Assembly (NCBI GenBank): GCA_005222975.1 | Contig: NJBI01000004.1 | Span: forward strand, 1-32,741 | DNA: 32,741 nt | Direction of reading: 5' to 3' | From: Promethearchaeota archaeon Loki_b31 | GTDB taxonomy: Archaea > Asgardarchaeota > Lokiarchaeia > Sigyniarchaeales > SOKP01 | Shown: one piece after another, positions 1 through 8,399 of the stretch | Layout of the letters: every line of letters begins with the position of its first letter | Numbering within the stretch: the first letter of the stretch is position 1 | Made by a program: the position numbers and the translations under genes | The notes under the pieces: generated by a model | What the model was told of the DNA's origin: nothing | The model's input: the letters and a program-made list of their open reading frames with translations, nothing else | Databases searched by the model: none

Positions 1-1757
1 ATTATTATTCGGATATCCCCGGAGTATTTTTGACCTATAACAAGACAATCAGCGATCTCAGGTAATTGTTCTACAACATTATAGATTTCTGCAGTACCAA
101 TTCGTACTCCAGAAGGTTTTAAAACTGCGTCCGATCGACCCCAGAAGGTAATACCACCTGTATCGCTATGAATGACTATATAATCGCCATGTCTCCAAAT
201 CATTTTTCCTACGTCTTTATAGTAGTCAAAATAGGCAGCTTTATATTTTGTCATGTTATCGTCATCGCCCCAAAAATAGATTGGCATCGAAGGTACGGGA
301 GCTTCACACACAAGTTCGGCCTGTAAATCTTCAACAGGTTCAGCTTTTTCAGAATACGATTCTACTTTCATTGCTAAAGCACGCCCTTGCAATTCTCCAG
401 AATATACCGGTAAAATAGGTATCGCTCCAGCAAAACAACCGTTAATATCTGTTCCGCCACTGATTGAATTGAAAAAGAGATCTTTTTTAATCTCTCGATA
501 GACATATTCAAAACCTTCAGGAGATAATGTAGATGCAGTTTGCGAGATCTCTCTTAATGCACTTAGGTCATATTTCTCAGCAGGTTTTACCCCAAGTCCC
601 ATTAGGTAATGAATATACGCAGCACTAGTACCAAATATAGTTACCTTATGTTTTTCAATTAATTCAAAAAACCTTAATGGTTCTGGATATAGCGGATTAC
701 CATCATATAAGAATATTGTTGCGCCCGTGGCTAAGGCACTGATAAGCCAGTTCCACATTTTGGCTGGTATAAAGATACCTTATACCATCATCCATGAGGG
801 CGCAGTAATATAATTAATGACATCGCTTCTTTTTACATCAGTAGATAAGATTAATTCTTTTAAATGATTGATCAATACGCCACCAGCGCCTTGAACCATA
901 CACTTTGGTTTCCCCGTTGTTCCTGATGAAAACATCACGTATAAAGGATGATCAAAAGGTAATTGTTCAAATTCAAGACCAGGATCTTCCTCTTTTGAAA
1001 TAAAATCATCCCAATGTACTGCATTTGGGATGTGGCTTATCTCAGGTTTTCCATCAGTGATGTAAGTCGCCACTACTACTTTTTCTATCGAAGGAATAGC
1101 TTCAACCACAGTTTTAGCATTCTCGGTGATATTAAATTCTTTGTCCCTATAGAAATATCCATCAACAGTAAAGAGAACTTTTGGCTCAATTTGTCCAAAA
1201 CGATCGATGACTGCGTTCGGTTGTAATTCTGCGCCACACGATGCCCAAGTTGCGCCAATGGTAGTAGCAGCTAACATTGCAATAGGGGTTTCAATCAAAT
1301 TTGGAATATATGAAACAACTCGATCCCCTACTTTGACACCCATTTCCTTGAGAGATTTTGCTAAGCGTGCAACTACTTTATTTAGTTCGGCATAAGTAAT
1401 TTGCTTCGAAACCTTGGTTTCTCCTTGAAAAACAAAAGCTAATTGGTCATCTTTATACTTCAATAAGTTTTCCGCAAAATTCAATTTTGCTCCGGGAAAC
1501 CATTTAGTTCCTGGGAAAATGTTTAGATCCTCAACCACTCTATCATATATCTTGGAAGCTACAATACCTCCAAAGGCCCACATAGCCGCCCAGAAATCCT
1601 CAATCTTTTCTACAGACCATCTATATAGATCTTTACCTCCCTTAATTTCTTGACCATATTTTTTATTTACATATTCGATAAACTTGGTTATCTCAGCATT
1701 TTTAATCCATTCAGCGGAGGGTTCCCATAATTTTTTTTTATTTGAAATGATTAGCAC
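1..1757 (-). CDS. Acetoacetyl-CoA synthetase, partial at left edge, interrupted by a 30-nt putative BHB intron
   Basis: An AMP-forming ligase that would activate acetoacetate to acetoacetyl-CoA with ATP and CoA in the cytosol. The N-terminus has the LWEPSAEW and GTKWFPGAKLNFAENLL blocks of the acetoacetyl-CoA synthetase family, and the P-loop-like YVMFSSGTTGKPKCMVQG. Reading from GTG at 1757, the frame meets TAA at 780-782 after 325 codons. The same frame then stays open to the window edge with family sequence (MWNWLISALATGATIFLYDG, later YFWGDDD, WRHGDYI, ITFWGRSD, LKPSGVRIGTAE). The stop lies in a 30-nt segment (759-788) absent from the conserved WMMWNW motif and predicted to be spliced out. 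The last roughly 75 residues lie outside the window. A TATA-like box at 1781-1790 sits about 28 bp ahead of the GTG. A TAA-broken pseudogene is the alternative, but the rest of the frame is intact. Confidence 0.85.
759..788 (-). other. Putative bulge-helix-bulge mRNA intron in the acetoacetyl-CoA synthetase gene
   Basis: Seen on the minus strand: a 30-nt segment between TGG ATG and ATG TGG containing an in-frame TAA. Hand fold: outer helix CCUCA/UGUGG (one U-U mismatch); central 4-bp helix UGGA/GCCA (three Watson-Crick pairs plus A-G next to the bulge); 5' bulge UGA; inner 8-bp helix UGGUAUAA/UUAUACCA closing a 7-nt loop; 3' bulge AAA. Archaeal splicing endonuclease cuts 3-nt bulges after the second base; UG^A and AA^A give exactly this 30-nt excision and rejoin codons as W-M-M-W-N-W. 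Alternatives are a small insertion that kills the gene, or translational bypassing between the two matching ATG codons. Confidence 0.7.
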
Positions 1758-1780
1758 CTCTTAATTTGTAATCTTTCGAC

Positions 1781-1790
1781 ATTATATTTA
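1781..1790 (-). promoter_or_regulatory. TATA box of the acetoacetyl-CoA synthetase gene
   Basis: On the minus strand the sequence reads TAAATATAAT, centred about 28 bp upstream of the GTG at 1757. This spacing would place the transcript start at or just before the start codon, a leaderless message. The 1758-2085 gap between the divergent genes is otherwise very AT-rich and shows no gene or structured RNA that I can support. Confidence 0.5.
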
Positions 1791-2085
1791 ATTCGTTTAT
1801 ACTAATTGGTTATTGAATATTTCTATTACGATATTTATTCTATTAAATCTTTCTGAATTGCAATATTTAAGTGCTTCATGCAATTAAAATAGTAAAAAAT
1901 TGTTGTTTTCAGTTTTGTATTTAAGGAATTTTCAACAAAAATATTCTATAAAATTTAATATTTTAACACATATTATCATTTTTCGCATTATTTTCTTATT
2001 GTCTTCCAACTTATTAACAGAATTTATAATTCAAATTTAATTCTTAACTTTAAATACAATTACATCTATAGATATTTTAATTGGG

Positions 2086-3105
2086 GTGTTTAATTTTTCA
2101 GAAATGAAGATATTAAAAGAAGGTACAGGAGAGATCTTCTGTAAAAATACGCCTTCTGAAGTGAGAAAATGGACCAGAGAAAATAAATCGCGTGCTTTAA
2201 TAGATAAACGTATGAAAATTAAAGACGCCGTAAAAAAGTATGTTAAAGACGGTGATTATTTAGCTATTGGAGGATTTGGCCACATTAGAATCCCCATGGC
2301 TATAATATACGAAATTGTAAGGCAACGAATTAAAGATTTATCCGTTGCGGGGCATACTGCTGTTCAAGATATTGATATGTTAATGGCCGGTGGTTGTGTA
2401 TCTGCTGTTGATATTGCTTATGTCGTTGGATTTGAGCTTCGAGGCCTTTCTGGAGTTCAGAGACGGCAGTTTGAAAGTGGGCAAGTTAAAAAAACAGATT
2501 ACACTAATGGAGCAATGTCTTATCGTATTCGAGCTGGTGCTCAAGGGGTACCGTTTATTCCAGTTAAAGTGATGCTTGGAACTGATACGATGATGCATTC
2601 CCCTGGTAAAGTTGTTAAGTGCCCATTTACCGGAGAAAAAGTATTGTTACTGCCATCATTAAACCCAGATGTTTGTATAATTCACGCACATAGAGCAGAT
2701 ATGTACGGAAACATTCAGATTGACGGACACATCGTTAAAGACGACTTACAAGCGAGAGCCTCAAAGAGGGTTATAGTCATGTGTGAAGAATTAATAAGCG
2801 ATGACATCATTAGACAAGACCCAGGTAAGACCGTCATTCCTTTTTATATGGTAGATGCTGTTGTAGAACAACCTTGGGGTTCACATCCTGGCAATATGCC
2901 GTATAAATACTATTTTGATCACACATTTACTGAAGATTACTTAACAGTAGGCAGGAACAAAGATCCGAAAGTATTAGAAAAATGGTTAGAAGATTGGGTA
3001 TATAGTCTTGATAGTTTTGACGATTATTTAGTGAAATTAGGACCTAGAAGGCTCTATAACCTTAGAGATGCTGAATTTTTAAGAGAACCAGTGAGGGGAG
3101 ATTAA
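2086..3105 (+). CDS. CoA-transferase subunit A (glutaconate CoA-transferase-like)
   Basis: The alpha subunit of a family I CoA-transferase, which moves CoA between short-chain carboxylic acids. The body begins with the family pattern around residues 40-70 (KDAVKKYVKDGDYLAIGGFG), followed by a long GctA-type fold with HRADMYGNIQIDG in the middle. Length 339 is close to glutaconate CoA-transferase A (about 320). The next gene, starting 3 bp after the stop, encodes the matching B subunit, so both probably form one enzyme. The true acceptor cannot be read from the sequence; the divergent acetoacetyl-CoA synthetase hints at short-chain acyl-CoA or ketone-body metabolism. The start is GTG at 2086, overlapping a GGGGTG stretch; ATG at 2104 is a possible alternative without a visible ribosome site. 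Confidence 0.85.
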   Translation: MFNFSEMKILKEGTGEIFCKNTPSEVRKWTRENKSRALIDKRMKIKDAVKKYVKDGDYLAIGGFGHIRIPMAIIYEIVRQRIKDLSVAGHTAVQDIDMLMAGGCVSAVDIAYVVGFELRGLSGVQRRQFESGQVKKTDYTNGAMSYRIRAGAQGVPFIPVKVMLGTDTMMHSPGKVVKCPFTGEKVLLLPSLNPDVCIIHAHRADMYGNIQIDGHIVKDDLQARASKRVIVMCEELISDDIIRQDPGKTVIPFYMVDAVVEQPWGSHPGNMPYKYYFDHTFTEDYLTVGRNKDPKVLEKWLEDWVYSLDSFDDYLVKLGPRRLYNLRDAEFLREPVRGD

Positions 3106-3108
3106 AAA

Positions 3109-3888
3109 ATGACCGCTGAAAATTATTCATTAAGAGAATTAATGGCAGTTGTTGCAGCTAGGCAATTGCAAGATGGAAAAGCAGTAGCAGTGGGAACGGG
3201 GTTACCGCTAGTAGCAACAATGTTTGCTCAGCTAACTCACGCTCCCAATTTGGTTATCTTTTTTGAAGCTGGTGGAATCGCACCACAATTACCTACACTT
3301 CCCGTATCCGTTGGAGATTCACGAACTATCCATAAAGCCTTATGCACAACCACATTAATCGATATTATGGATTCTATGCGTAGAGGTTTTATTGATTACG
3401 CCTTCTTAGGTGGAGCACAAATAGATAGTTATGGTAATCTTAATTCCACTATGATCGGAGACGATTACGAAAAACCTAAAGTGCGATTTCCGGGTTCAGG
3501 AGGTGCAAACGATTTTGGTTCACTCGCTTGGGAAACGCTTATAATAATGGATCGACATAGTCCTCGAAGATTTGTTGAAAAAGTAGATTTCATTACAACA
3601 CCGGGTTTTTTATATGGTCCTGGAGCCAGAGAAGAGGAGGGTTTATCTGAAAATACTGGTCCTTCGCGCGTTATTACAGATTTATGTTTAATGGATTTTG
3701 AACCAGAATCAAAACGAATGAGGTTAATTGCAACTTATCCGGGAATTACGGTTGATGATGTAATAAAAGCAACTGGTTTTGAATTGATTATTGCAGATGA
3801 TGTGGAAATTACAAAACCACCCACTGAGGAGGATTTAAGATTATTGCACGAAGTAATAGACCCTAACGGTTTTGTATTTAAAAAATAA
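3109..3888 (+). CDS. CoA-transferase subunit B (glutaconate CoA-transferase-like)
   Basis: The beta subunit of the CoA-transferase begun by the preceding gene. In this family the B subunit carries the catalytic glutamate that forms the glutamyl-CoA thioester. Here FFEAGGIAP puts Glu53 where GctB of Acidaminococcus has Glu54. Other family blocks are GGAQIDSYGNLNSTMIGDD and FPGSGGANDFGSLAWETLI (residues about 100-145). The length of 259 matches GctB (about 266). The start follows a GAGGGGAG ribosome site and lies 3 bp after the A-subunit stop, so translation is probably coupled. Downstream, 3892-3909 is a T-rich stretch that may terminate the transcript. The substrate remains open. Confidence 0.87.
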   Translation: MTAENYSLRELMAVVAARQLQDGKAVAVGTGLPLVATMFAQLTHAPNLVIFFEAGGIAPQLPTLPVSVGDSRTIHKALCTTTLIDIMDSMRRGFIDYAFLGGAQIDSYGNLNSTMIGDDYEKPKVRFPGSGGANDFGSLAWETLIIMDRHSPRRFVEKVDFITTPGFLYGPGAREEEGLSENTGPSRVITDLCLMDFEPESKRMRLIATYPGITVDDVIKATGFELIIADDVEITKPPTEEDLRLLHEVIDPNGFVFKK

Positions 3889-3891
3889 ATC

Positions 3892-3909
3892 TTTTTTTTA
3901 ATTTTTTTA
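3892..3909 (+). terminator. T-run terminator after the CoA-transferase operon
   Basis: Two long T runs separated by AA follow the stop codon of the CoA-transferase B gene directly. Archaeal RNA polymerase terminates at such U-tracts without needing a hairpin. The facing gene ends at 3968, so this lies in the convergent gap. Confidence 0.4.
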
Positions 3910-3967
3910 TGAGGTAGCAAATTAGTATATGAAAAAAAAAAGTAAAATAATTTTACTTATTAAAGTA

Positions 3968-4294
3968 CTACTCAGGCATCTTCATTCCGATCATTTCTAG
4001 TGCTTCTGTTATTTTGAACCGAACTTCGATGTTGTATTTATACCCTTCTATGTCATGGTACGCAACCATCAATTTTTGTTGTAAATTTAGAAATTCCTCT
4101 AATTTCCCTTCTTTTACATCGTGAACACTAATGACTTCAATACCTTCCATAGTAGCCTTTACAGCATTTGGTATAATTTCCTTAGCTAATGCTCTCGTAG
4201 CAGGTCGCGCATCTTTCATCTCTTTTAAATACAATTTCGCTGATTCAGGTATTTTATGAGCTGGTACTAAACTATATGTAAACACATACAGCAT
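3968..4294 (-). CDS. Small protein of unknown function (108 aa)
   Basis: I do not recognise this family. The protein is soluble and mixed alpha/beta: it opens with a hydrophobic strand (MLYVFTYSLVPAHKI), has helices in the middle (KLYLKEMKDARPATRALAKEI), then a strand (GIEVISVHDV) and a helix (EGKLEEFLNLQQKLM). Its size would suit a ferredoxin-like alpha-beta barrel, but that is a guess. The frame extends upstream to 4321, but a GAGGTGA ribosome site at 4299-4305 lies 4-5 nt before ATG 4294, which I take as the start. It is convergent with the CoA-transferase operon. A 9-bp inverted repeat lies between this gene and the next one. Confidence 0.7.
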   Translation of the reverse strand: MLYVFTYSLVPAHKIPESAKLYLKEMKDARPATRALAKEIIPNAVKATMEGIEVISVHDVKEGKLEEFLNLQQKLMVAYHDIEGYKYNIEVRFKITEALEMIGMKMPE

Positions 4295-4343
4295 ATTTTT
4301 CACCTCTATTTTTTTTTTCATCTAAGAAATATGATTTTTACTT

Positions 4344-4391
4344 AAATGTAAATTATCTTTCTATTTCATTTGTATTTAAATGTTTACATTT
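4344..4391. repeat. Inverted repeat between divergent genes
   Basis: AAATGTAAA at 4344-4352 is matched by its exact reverse complement TTTACATTT at 4383-4391, with 30 bp between. It lies in the shared upstream region of the 108-aa gene and the ThiC-like gene and could be an operator. In such AT-rich DNA a chance match is quite possible. Confidence 0.25.
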
Positions 4392-4527
4392 TTGTTAATT
4401 GAAATACATATAAATAAAAATTTAACAAATTAAGTTCTATAAATGACTTAATATTGGATGTAGCAATTTAAAATAAACTCGTTTTATTTTAATAGTAAAT
4501 TTTAATTGAATTTTTTTCATTACTACC

Positions 4528-4536
4528 TTATATAAT
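4528..4536 (+). promoter_or_regulatory. TATA box of the ThiC-like gene
   Basis: TTATATAAT is centred 29 bp before ATG 4561, so the transcript probably starts at the ATG itself (leaderless). No Shine-Dalgarno site and no TPP-riboswitch core are visible upstream. Confidence 0.55.
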
Positions 4537-4560
4537 CTAAACGGAAATAATTTTGAGATA

Positions 4561-5808
4561 ATGACAATTTTCGACGAAGCCTTAAAAGGCAATATTACTA
4601 AAGAAATGCTCCACATAGCCGAGATCGAGAGAGTTGATGTTAGAAAACTTATGAAAAAGATCTCGAAAGGACAGGTAGTTATAATGAAAAGGGAGAATTT
4701 TAAACCTGTAGGAATAGGTTTCCCTTTGAGAACAAAAATTAACGTTAATCTCGGTACATCTTCTTCGGCTATAAACTTAAGTGAAGAATTTAAAAAAGTA
4801 GAAATTGCTCAGAAATATGGAGCTGATACTTTGTCTGATCTCTCGATGGGCGGTGATATTGACGCAATTAGAAAGAGAGTTTTAGAGATTTCGAGCGTTC
4901 CTATAACCACCGTTCCAATTTATCAAGCTATTATTGAAGCGGATTCTGTTTCAAATGTTTCAGAAGATTTAATTTTTAAAGTAATAGAAAAGCAAATAAA
5001 AGACGGAATTAGTTCCATCGTTATCCATACTGGTTTTAACCTTGAAACTTTGAATAAAATGAAAGGAAAACGAATAATGAAAATAGTTTCAAAAGGAGGT
5101 AGTTTAACGGCCTCTGTTATGAAATCTAACGAGGTTGAAAACCCGTTTAAAAAAAATTTTGGATACCTTCTCGAAATAATTAAAGAATACGACATTGTAA
5201 TAAACCTAGGAAATGCATTGAGAAGTGGATGCATCCACGATAAAGTGGACGAATTTCAACTCTCTGAAATAAAAACAAATAATAAATTAGCCAAAATGGC
5301 AAACAAAGCCGGTCTTCAAGTAATATTAGAAAGTTTGGGAGGTCACATAAACGCAAAAGACATAATTAAGTGGGTAAAACTACATAAAAAATTAACCAAT
5401 AATCGGCCGTTATTCGTTTCAGGCCCACTTCCCATTGATACAGCTACAGGTCACGATCATATTGCTGCGGCGATTGGGGGAGCATTTGCTTCTGGTTTTG
5501 GTGCAGATTACATATGTGCGATCACACCAGCGGAACACCTTTGTCTACCTTCTCTTGATGATATTAAAAATGGATTAATAGCTTGTAAAATTGCTGCCCA
5601 TGTAGGTGACTCTATGAAATTTGGGTTGAACCATCTATTTAGCGACGATTTAGAGCTCTCAAAGAATCGATTCTTAAAGAACTGGAAAAAACAATTTGAA
5701 TATTGTATAGACCCCGACGATCCAAAAAAAAGACATTTAGATAGTGAAGAGATTTGTACTATGTGCGGGAATCATTGTGCTTTATCTATATCAAAAGAAA
5801 TATTGTAA
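4561..5808 (+). CDS. ThiC-family radical SAM protein, diverged paralogue of phosphomethylpyrimidine synthase
   Basis: ThiC converts aminoimidazole ribotide to the thiamine pyrimidine (HMP-P); its paralogue BzaF makes hydroxybenzimidazole for cobamides. Family blocks seen: YGADTLSDLSMGGDI, ITTVPIYQAI, VIHTGF, SKGGSL, GHDHIAAAIGGA and TPAEHLCLPSL. Both metal-site histidines appear kept (GGHIN and GHDHI). Differences from typical ThiC: DLSMGG for DLSTGG, INLGNALRSG for SLGDGLRPG, ESLGGH for EGPGH, and a C-terminal cluster site C399-X2-C402-X3-C406, one residue shorter than the CX2CX4C I expect. Length 415 fits the short archaeal form. No thiamine or cobamide genes are adjacent. It is surely of this family, but its reaction is uncertain. 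The stop lies 1 bp from the stop of the convergent next gene. Confidence 0.8.
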   Translation: MTIFDEALKGNITKEMLHIAEIERVDVRKLMKKISKGQVVIMKRENFKPVGIGFPLRTKINVNLGTSSSAINLSEEFKKVEIAQKYGADTLSDLSMGGDIDAIRKRVLEISSVPITTVPIYQAIIEADSVSNVSEDLIFKVIEKQIKDGISSIVIHTGFNLETLNKMKGKRIMKIVSKGGSLTASVMKSNEVENPFKKNFGYLLEIIKEYDIVINLGNALRSGCIHDKVDEFQLSEIKTNNKLAKMANKAGLQVILESLGGHINAKDIIKWVKLHKKLTNNRPLFVSGPLPIDTATGHDHIAAAIGGAFASGFGADYICAITPAEHLCLPSLDDIKNGLIACKIAAHVGDSMKFGLNHLFSDDLELSKNRFLKNWKKQFEYCIDPDDPKKRHLDSEEICTMCGNHCALSISKEIL

Positions 5809-5809
5809 G

Positions 5810-7291
5810 TCATTTTATTTTTTGCTTGTAATTAACATATTCGCATACTTTTGCCAAGGCGTTAACGGGGCGATCCCATAACTTAAAAAGTAAGGCTCCG
5901 TTCTTCCTTAGTCTTTTTGACCACGGACTAGTAAAACTCATTGGATTAATGTATAATATCGGAACAGAATACTTTTGACAATTCTTCATGGTTGGCTGGA
6001 GCAATTTTTCAGCTAAATCGTCCAAATCTTCTTCTGATTGATTTTGGAATTCCGCGTATTTTGCAATTTTTTCGTTTTTAAGATAATCGTCCATTACATC
6101 TTGAAATCCAACTACGCCATACTGGAAAATAGCATCTATTTCGCCGGATTTCATTAACATTTCTGGAAGAGTTATATAAAAGTAGGGAAGATTCATATCG
6201 AACGTGACATCTACAGGGTTTTTAAAACTAGCTGTTGAAGGCAACATAGATTTTAATTCCTCTTGGAGCGGTTCTGAAAGTTCTGGAACGATTAAACCGT
6301 GCTTTTCAGCATTATTTGCAATCATAGCTCCTGGACCTCCGGAATTAGTTATAATACCTATTCGATTACCCTTTGGTATAATCCCGTTTGATAGAATTAA
6401 AGCTATATCTAAAAATTCTTGAACATAATCAGTACTAATAATACCAGTTTCTTTAAATACGGCGTCATAGATTTTAGAATCACCTGCTAGTGATCCAGTA
6501 TGGCTTTGTAAAGCACGATTCCCTCCCTGAGATCCCCCTACATAAATCGCAATAATCGGTTTGTTAGGGGTTGTTTCCCTCGCTAATTCTAAGAATTCTT
6601 TTCCACGCTTTAATTCTTCGATGTATAGTCCGATTACTTCAGTTTCTTTATCGTCTTTATAGTATTGTAAGCAATCTACGAGATCAATATTAGCTTCGTT
6701 TCCAACCGATAAGGATTTACTTAGCCCTAAATCTAAATTTTCGGGGTCAAACCATATGTGAGAAGATAAGGTTCCACTTTGGGAAGCAATTGAAAAATTT
6801 CCTTTCTTTAAGCGTTCCCATATGGCAATATTAAACGAACTCCTTTTATTACTAGGTTCGTACCAATTGTTGAACAAACCTAGGCAATTTGGACCAATAA
6901 ATCGTATCCCATAATTATTAGCAATTTCGTTAATTTCTTCTGTAAGTGTGTTTTTTCGGTCGTCAATTAATTCACGAAAGCCCCCAGATATCAGGATTAT
7001 TTTATTTACACCCTTTTCTCCACACTCTCTAAAAATTTGAGGGACCATTTTGGAATTAAGTACAATAACAACAAGATCAGGAACTTCAGGAACTTCGGAA
7101 AGCGTTTTATAAGCTTTAAAGCCCATAACGGTATCTAATTTAAGATGGATTGGATATACATTCCCACTGTACTCGGCTTTTATTAGGTTCATGATTTGAA
7201 TTGCTGCTAAAGAACCACCTTTATTATTAGCGCCATAAAAAGCGACACTTTTAGGATTTAAAAATCCTTGTAGGAAATGATCTCTGCTCAT
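5810..7291 (-). CDS. ADP-forming acyl-CoA synthetase, alpha subunit type
   Basis: The NDP-forming acyl-CoA synthetase alpha subunit binds CoA and carries the phospho-histidine that relays phosphate between acyl-phosphate and ADP, making ATP from acyl-CoA thioesters. Seen: an N-terminal CoA-binding Rossmann domain (residues about 10-135, with SVAFYGANNKGG), then IRFIGPNCLGLF and IASQSGTLSSH, and the catalytic-type histidine His264 in ALQSHTGSLAG (as His257 in Pyrococcus ACD). A third domain (about 305-490) has GIITNSGGPGAM. The ATP-grasp beta subunit is not fused and not nearby, so it must be encoded elsewhere. The acyl specificity cannot be read. With the acetoacetyl-CoA and CoA-transferase genes it suggests acyl-CoA turnover linked to energy conservation. 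Confidence 0.85.
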   Translation of the reverse strand: MSRDHFLQGFLNPKSVAFYGANNKGGSLAAIQIMNLIKAEYSGNVYPIHLKLDTVMGFKAYKTLSEVPEVPDLVVIVLNSKMVPQIFRECGEKGVNKIILISGGFRELIDDRKNTLTEEINEIANNYGIRFIGPNCLGLFNNWYEPSNKRSSFNIAIWERLKKGNFSIASQSGTLSSHIWFDPENLDLGLSKSLSVGNEANIDLVDCLQYYKDDKETEVIGLYIEELKRGKEFLELARETTPNKPIIAIYVGGSQGGNRALQSHTGSLAGDSKIYDAVFKETGIISTDYVQEFLDIALILSNGIIPKGNRIGIITNSGGPGAMIANNAEKHGLIVPELSEPLQEELKSMLPSTASFKNPVDVTFDMNLPYFYITLPEMLMKSGEIDAIFQYGVVGFQDVMDDYLKNEKIAKYAEFQNQSEEDLDDLAEKLLQPTMKNCQKYSVPILYINPMSFTSPWSKRLRKNGALLFKLWDRPVNALAKVCEYVNYKQKIK

Positions 7292-7409
7292 AAATCTTCA
7301 CTTATAACAAAAAATATTTGATTCTTTTAATATTTAAATATATAAATTTAATAGCTCCAGAATAATATTTTCATTAACATATCAATCAAAAAGAGTTGAA
7401 TTTTTAAAA

Positions 7410-8399
7410 ATGGTAAGGATATTAACCAAGGAAAATGTAGCTCAGCTGCTAAACATGTCAGATGCGTTAAAATACGTCGAAGAAGCTTATAAACAATTAA
7501 CTTTAGGAAATGCCTTTGTTCCCCAACGAATTGCTATTACAGATCCAGCTCCAGGATTAACATTGATAATGCCGGGTATCATTGGAGGTGAAATGAGCGC
7601 TCTAGCAACTAAAATTGTTTCGGTATATAAACAAAACCCAGAAAAGTATAATATGCCTACTGTTTTAGCAAAGGTTATGATTCAAGACATAAATACGGGA
7701 GATATTGTTGGAATTATGGATGGAGGCCTTATTACGGCAATGCGAACCGGGGCAGCAACTGGTGTCTCTGTAAAATACTTAGCGCGAAAAAATAGTACTA
7801 AAATGAGTATTTATAGCGCGGGCGTTCAAGCAAGAAAGCAAGTAGCAGGTGTTTATTACGGATTAAACCAAAAATTAGAGAAATGTAAAGTTTTTGACTT
7901 TAAAAAAGATATTGCTGAAGCTTTTAAAATCGAAATCGAAAAAGAATTAGGAATTGAAGTTGAGATCGCCGAATCTGGAGATGACCTACTGTCTAATACT
8001 GACATCATAGTCGCAGCAACTACGAGCACAACCCCCTTATTTTCAGGAGATAAAGTGCCTGAGGGTACGCATATTTCTTCTATTGGTGCTCATGCCGCTG
8101 ATGTTCGAGAATTAGATTCTACAACAATAAAAAGAGCTTCTTTACTTGTAGCTGGATTAAAAGAAGCTTGTTTAGCTGAAGCAGGTGATTATATAATTCC
8201 TATTAGTGAAGGGATTATTTCTGAAAATGATATAATTTCGATAGGAAATATTATAACAGGAAAGGTATCTAGCCGAACTTCTGAATCGGAGATAACTGTG
8301 TTTAAATCTGTAGGAATAAGTGCGCAAGATGTAGCAGTTGGAAAATTAGTTTATGATCGAGCCTTAAAAGAAGGAATTGGACAAGATATTGATTTTTAA
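7410..8399 (+). CDS. Ornithine cyclodeaminase / mu-crystallin family NAD(P)-dependent enzyme
   Basis: Members are ornithine cyclodeaminase, archaeal alanine dehydrogenase, imine reductases and SbnB-type enzymes. Seen: the family signature MDGGLITAMRTGAATGVSVKYLA (in overlapping stretches, residues about 102-124), the Rossmann loop region IYSAGVQARKQV (the first Gly of the usual GxGxQA is Ser-Ala here), then IVAATTSTTPLF and ISSIGAHAADVRELD. The length of 329 is typical. The exact substrate cannot be read; archaeal alanine dehydrogenase and cyclodeaminase are the main options. The ATG at 7410 has no clear ribosome site. A diaminopropionate ammonia-lyase lies about 1 kb downstream on the other strand, so amino-acid breakdown is a reasonable setting. 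Confidence 0.85.
   Translation: MVRILTKENVAQLLNMSDALKYVEEAYKQLTLGNAFVPQRIAITDPAPGLTLIMPGIIGGEMSALATKIVSVYKQNPEKYNMPTVLAKVMIQDINTGDIVGIMDGGLITAMRTGAATGVSVKYLARKNSTKMSIYSAGVQARKQVAGVYYGLNQKLEKCKVFDFKKDIAEAFKIEIEKELGIEVEIAESGDDLLSNTDIIVAATTSTTPLFSGDKVPEGTHISSIGAHAADVRELDSTTIKRASLLVAGLKEACLAEAGDYIIPISEGIISENDIISIGNIITGKVSSRTSESEITVFKSVGISAQDVAVGKLVYDRALKEGIGQDIDF

Noticed and set aside
780..782. Recoding of the stop as selenocysteine or pyrrolysine
   Set aside because: The codon is TAA, which is used for neither, and ten extra codons would still be inserted into a conserved motif.
780..1757. The 325-codon frame as a complete protein
   Set aside because: It ends in the middle of a conserved ligase motif and the same frame continues with family sequence after the stop; the gene is either spliced or broken, not a natural short protein.
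4322..4560. TPP riboswitch upstream of the ThiC-like gene
   Set aside because: No CTGAGA or conserved pyrimidine-sensing core is visible, and a TATA box places the transcript start at the ATG.
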